Assembly: GCA_900772035.1 (NCBI GenBank)
Contig: CAAGQE010000301.1
Span: forward strand, 1-7,106
Direction of reading: 5' to 3'
Origin: Candidatus Gastranaerophilales bacterium
GTDB lineage: Bacteria; Cyanobacteriota; Vampirovibrionia; Gastranaerophilales; Gastranaerophilaceae
Length of the DNA stretch: 7,106 nucleotides
The notes under the pieces were generated by a model. The model was given only the letters and a program-made list of their open reading frames with translations. It did not search any database and was not told the DNA's origin. The position numbers were made by a program, and so were the translations under genes. Below, in pieces: positions 5,188 to 7,106 of this stretch (position 1 is the stretch's first letter; each line of letters starts with the position of its first letter).

Positions 5188-6429
5188 TTAATTATACTTT
5201 TTGAAAATCAAAACCGCGTTGCAGCCGCCAAAACCGAACGAGTTTGAAAGCGCGTATTCGACTTTGTGTTCTCTTGCTTTGTTCGGAACGTAGTCCAAAT
5301 CTCCGACTTCTTCATCTTGATTTTCCAAGTTAATGGTTGGCGGAACGATATCGTGCATTGTTGTTTCTATTGCAAAAATTGCCTCAATTGCGCCTGCCGC
5401 ACCGAGCATGTGACCTGTCATTGATTTTGTTGAACTTACGAGTAACTTTTTGTTTTCGTTTTTGTTTCCGAATATTCTTTCGATTGTTTTTGACTCTGCA
5501 ATATCGCCCACATGAGTGCTTGTACCGTGTGCGTTGATGTAATCAACATCATCTTTTGTTATGCCTGCATCCTTCATTGCCGCATTGATAGCGTATTCTG
5601 CGCCTTTGCCTTCGGGATCGGGAGCAACCATATCATAGGAATCCGCACTTTGTCCGTAGCCGACAATTTCGGCTAAAATATTTGCGCCTCTTGCCTTTGC
5701 GTGTTCAAGTTCTTCTAATACAACAACTGCCGCGCCTTCACTCATTACAAAACCGTCTCTGTCTTTGTCGTAAGGTCTTGACGCTTTTTGAGGTTCGTCG
5801 TTTCTTTTCGATAAAGTTTTTGCGCTTGTGAAAGCACCGACAACGAAGTTGCTGATTTTGGAATCACTTCCGCCCGCAAATACGACATCCGCATCTCCGC
5901 ATTGGATTGAGCGGTAAGCGTCACCGATAGAGTGTGCACCTGTTGCGCAAGCAGTTGCAACTGCTTTGTTGATACCTTTTGCTCCGAGTCTGATTGAAAC
6001 TTTTCCTGCCGCCATGTTCGGAATCATCATCGGAACGGTGAACGGACTGCATTTGTAATATCCTCTTGCGAGTGCGGTTTCGTGGTTTTGGGTAAGAGAG
6101 TATAAACCGCCTTGTGCCGAGCCGATAACGACCCCTACTCTGTAAGGATTTTCTTTTTCGATGTCAAAGTTTGCACTCTTTGCTGCTTCGTCAGCCGCCA
6201 TTATTGCGTAAAGGATAAATTTATCGAGTCGTTTTGCTTCTTTGGGGTCGACGTATTCTTCCGCGTTAAATTCGGGGACTTCTCCGCCGATTTTAACCAA
6301 TTGTTTGTCGACATCAATGCTTAACGGTCTGATGCCGCTTTGTCCCTGTAATAAAGCATTCCAAGTTTTATCGACACCGACACCGAATGGTGATACGCAG
6401 CCCATACCTGTTATAACAACTCGTTTCAT
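5188..6429 (-). CDS. fabF: 3-oxoacyl-[acyl-carrier-protein] synthase II
   Basis: This complete 413-residue protein matches the length of E. coli FabF and aligns along its whole extent. It condenses malonyl-ACP with acyl-ACP in each elongation round of type II fatty-acid synthesis in the cytoplasm. The thiolase-fold active site is complete: C161 in TACATGAHS, H301 in NAHGTSTHVGD, K335 and H340 in TKSMTGHMLGAAGA. F400 in NSFGFGG is the gate that controls acyl entry. One small oddity is Cys in FGFGGCNA, where Thr is usual. The ATG at 6427-6429 has AAAAGGAAA a few bases upstream. It begins 27 bases after the fabH stop codon, so the two are very likely co-transcribed. No promoter is visible in that gap. 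Confidence 0.96.
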   Translation of the reverse strand: MKRVVITGMGCVSPFGVGVDKTWNALLQGQSGIRPLSIDVDKQLVKIGGEVPEFNAEEYVDPKEAKRLDKFILYAIMAADEAAKSANFDIEKENPYRVGVVIGSAQGGLYSLTQNHETALARGYYKCSPFTVPMMIPNMAAGKVSIRLGAKGINKAVATACATGAHSIGDAYRSIQCGDADVVFAGGSDSKISNFVVGAFTSAKTLSKRNDEPQKASRPYDKDRDGFVMSEGAAVVVLEELEHAKARGANILAEIVGYGQSADSYDMVAPDPEGKGAEYAINAAMKDAGITKDDVDYINAHGTSTHVGDIAESKTIERIFGNKNENKKLLVSSTKSMTGHMLGAAGAIEAIFAIETTMHDIVPPTINLENQDEEVGDLDYVPNKAREHKVEYALSNSFGFGGCNAVLIFKKYN

Positions 6430-6456
6430 ATATTTTCCTTTTTGTTATTAATGTGA

Positions 6457-7106
6457 TTATCTGATTTTGATGATTGCACCTGCAGAGGTCATTCCTGCGC
6501 CGAAAGCGCTTAATAAAACCGTTGCGGGAGTTTTGATTTCGCCCGATTTTATTTTTTCGGAAATTACACAAGGGATAGAAGTTGCGGACATGTTTCCGTA
6601 GTGTTCGATGTTGTGTAAAACTTTTTCGGGGGCGATTTTAATTCTTGTCGTTAATGCTTCAATCATTCTCAAATTTGCTTGGTGAGGAATGAAGTAATCA
6701 ATGTCATCAATTGTCATATTTGCTTCTTCCAAAGTCTTTTTGATGACTGCGGGGATTTTTTGCATTACATATTTGTATACATCTTTGCCTGCCATTTGAA
6801 CGTGGAAGTTTTCGGGATTTTGATGAGGTTCCGCAAGCGGACAGTTTTGGTTAGGCAAGTTGAGAGAGATGAACTCTTTGCATTTGCCGTCTGATTCGAG
6901 GTGAATTGTTACGATATCGTCCTGACCGTCTTCCGAAACTTCCATAATCGTTGCCGCAGCACCGTCACCGAATAATACGCAACTTGCTCTGTCTGTCCAA
7001 TCAATGAATTTTGTTGTGGCATCTGCTGCCATTACCAAAATTCTCTTGGCAAAGCCGGAATTGATGTTTGCTCTTGCCATTTGCATAGCGTATAAAAAGC
7101 CCGAGC
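6457..7106 (-). CDS. fabH: 3-oxoacyl-[acyl-carrier-protein] synthase III, C-terminal two thirds (5' end beyond window)
   Basis: FabH starts each fatty-acid chain by condensing acetyl-CoA or another acyl-CoA primer with malonyl-ACP. The frame stays open to the right edge, with 216 complete codons. The first visible residues, SGFLYAMQMA, match the segment just after the catalytic Cys of FabH; the two bases left at the edge (GC on the minus strand) fit a TGC Cys codon. The rest of the triad is present: His in IPHQAN (codon 6682-6684) and Asn in HYGNMSATS (codon 6592-6594). The FGDGAAATIM strand and the C-terminal AFGAGMTSAGAIIKI are also typical. The Met near 7086 is internal, not the start. About 112 residues are missing, which would give the usual length near 328. 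Cofactors and primer preference cannot be judged. It is followed closely by fabF. Confidence 0.95.
   Translation of the reverse strand, partial: SGFLYAMQMARANINSGFAKRILVMAADATTKFIDWTDRASCVLFGDGAAATIMEVSEDGQDDIVTIHLESDGKCKEFISLNLPNQNCPLAEPHQNPENFHVQMAGKDVYKYVMQKIPAVIKKTLEEANMTIDDIDYFIPHQANLRMIEALTTRIKIAPEKVLHNIEHYGNMSATSIPCVISEKIKSGEIKTPATVLLSAFGAGMTSAGAIIKIR

Noticed and set aside
7084..7086. ATG near 7086 as the start of fabH
   Set aside because: The frame continues upstream as SGFLYA, which matches the segment after the catalytic Cys of FabH, so this Met is internal.
1..7106. CRISPR arrays, insertion sequences, tRNA or rRNA genes, integrase or toxin-antitoxin genes
   Set aside because: I found no regularly spaced repeats, transposase-like frames, tRNA-like folds or recognisable defence genes on either strand.

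Overview
The window is bacterial, AT-rich and compactly organised, with standard-code genes, Shine-Dalgarno sites of the AAGGA/AAGGAG type, and no sign of mobile DNA, CRISPR or RNA genes. Taxonomy cannot be fixed from the sequence. The AT-rich composition, the fatty-acid genes and the HDLKTP-type kinases would suit an AT-rich gut or anaerobic lineage (Vampirovibrionia/Gastranaerophilales-like cyanobacterial relatives are one guess, held weakly).

Layout. (1) Positions 1-895, minus strand: the N-terminal 298 residues of a DUF2130-family protein, a CxxC zinc-ribbon-like start followed by a long coiled coil and a conserved core, running off the left edge. Its extended -10 promoter lies at 927-935. 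(2) Positions 1195-1740, minus strand: a complete left-handed beta-helix O-acetyltransferase of the maltose/galactoside acetyltransferase family, followed by a hairpin terminator at 1126-1159. (3) Positions 1741-2079: a divergent control region carrying repeated TGTC/GACA half-sites, two inverted repeats and a TATAAT box. (4) Positions 2080-5123, plus strand: a three-gene signalling operon made of a NarL/FixJ-type response regulator, a soluble PAS-HisKA kinase with a badly eroded ATP-binding domain, and a membrane-anchored PAS-HisKA-HATPase kinase with largely intact motifs. It ends at a strong bidirectional terminator (5131-5160). (5) Positions 5188-7106, minus strand: fabF preceded by fabH (cut by the right edge), converging on the signalling operon.

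How it fits together. The two kinases are clear paralogues across their dimerisation/phosphoacceptor regions (about 40% identical by eye). One keeps the phosphoacceptor His and a phosphatase-type Asn but has lost several ATP-binding residues; the other looks able to autophosphorylate. The simplest reading is that the membrane kinase supplies phosphate, while the soluble degenerate one modulates it or acts as phosphatase or phosphotransfer partner for the shared DNA-binding regulator. This degenerate/active pair is the most unusual thing in the window. The fatty-acid genes, acetyltransferase and DUF2130 gene look like ordinary chromosomal genes.
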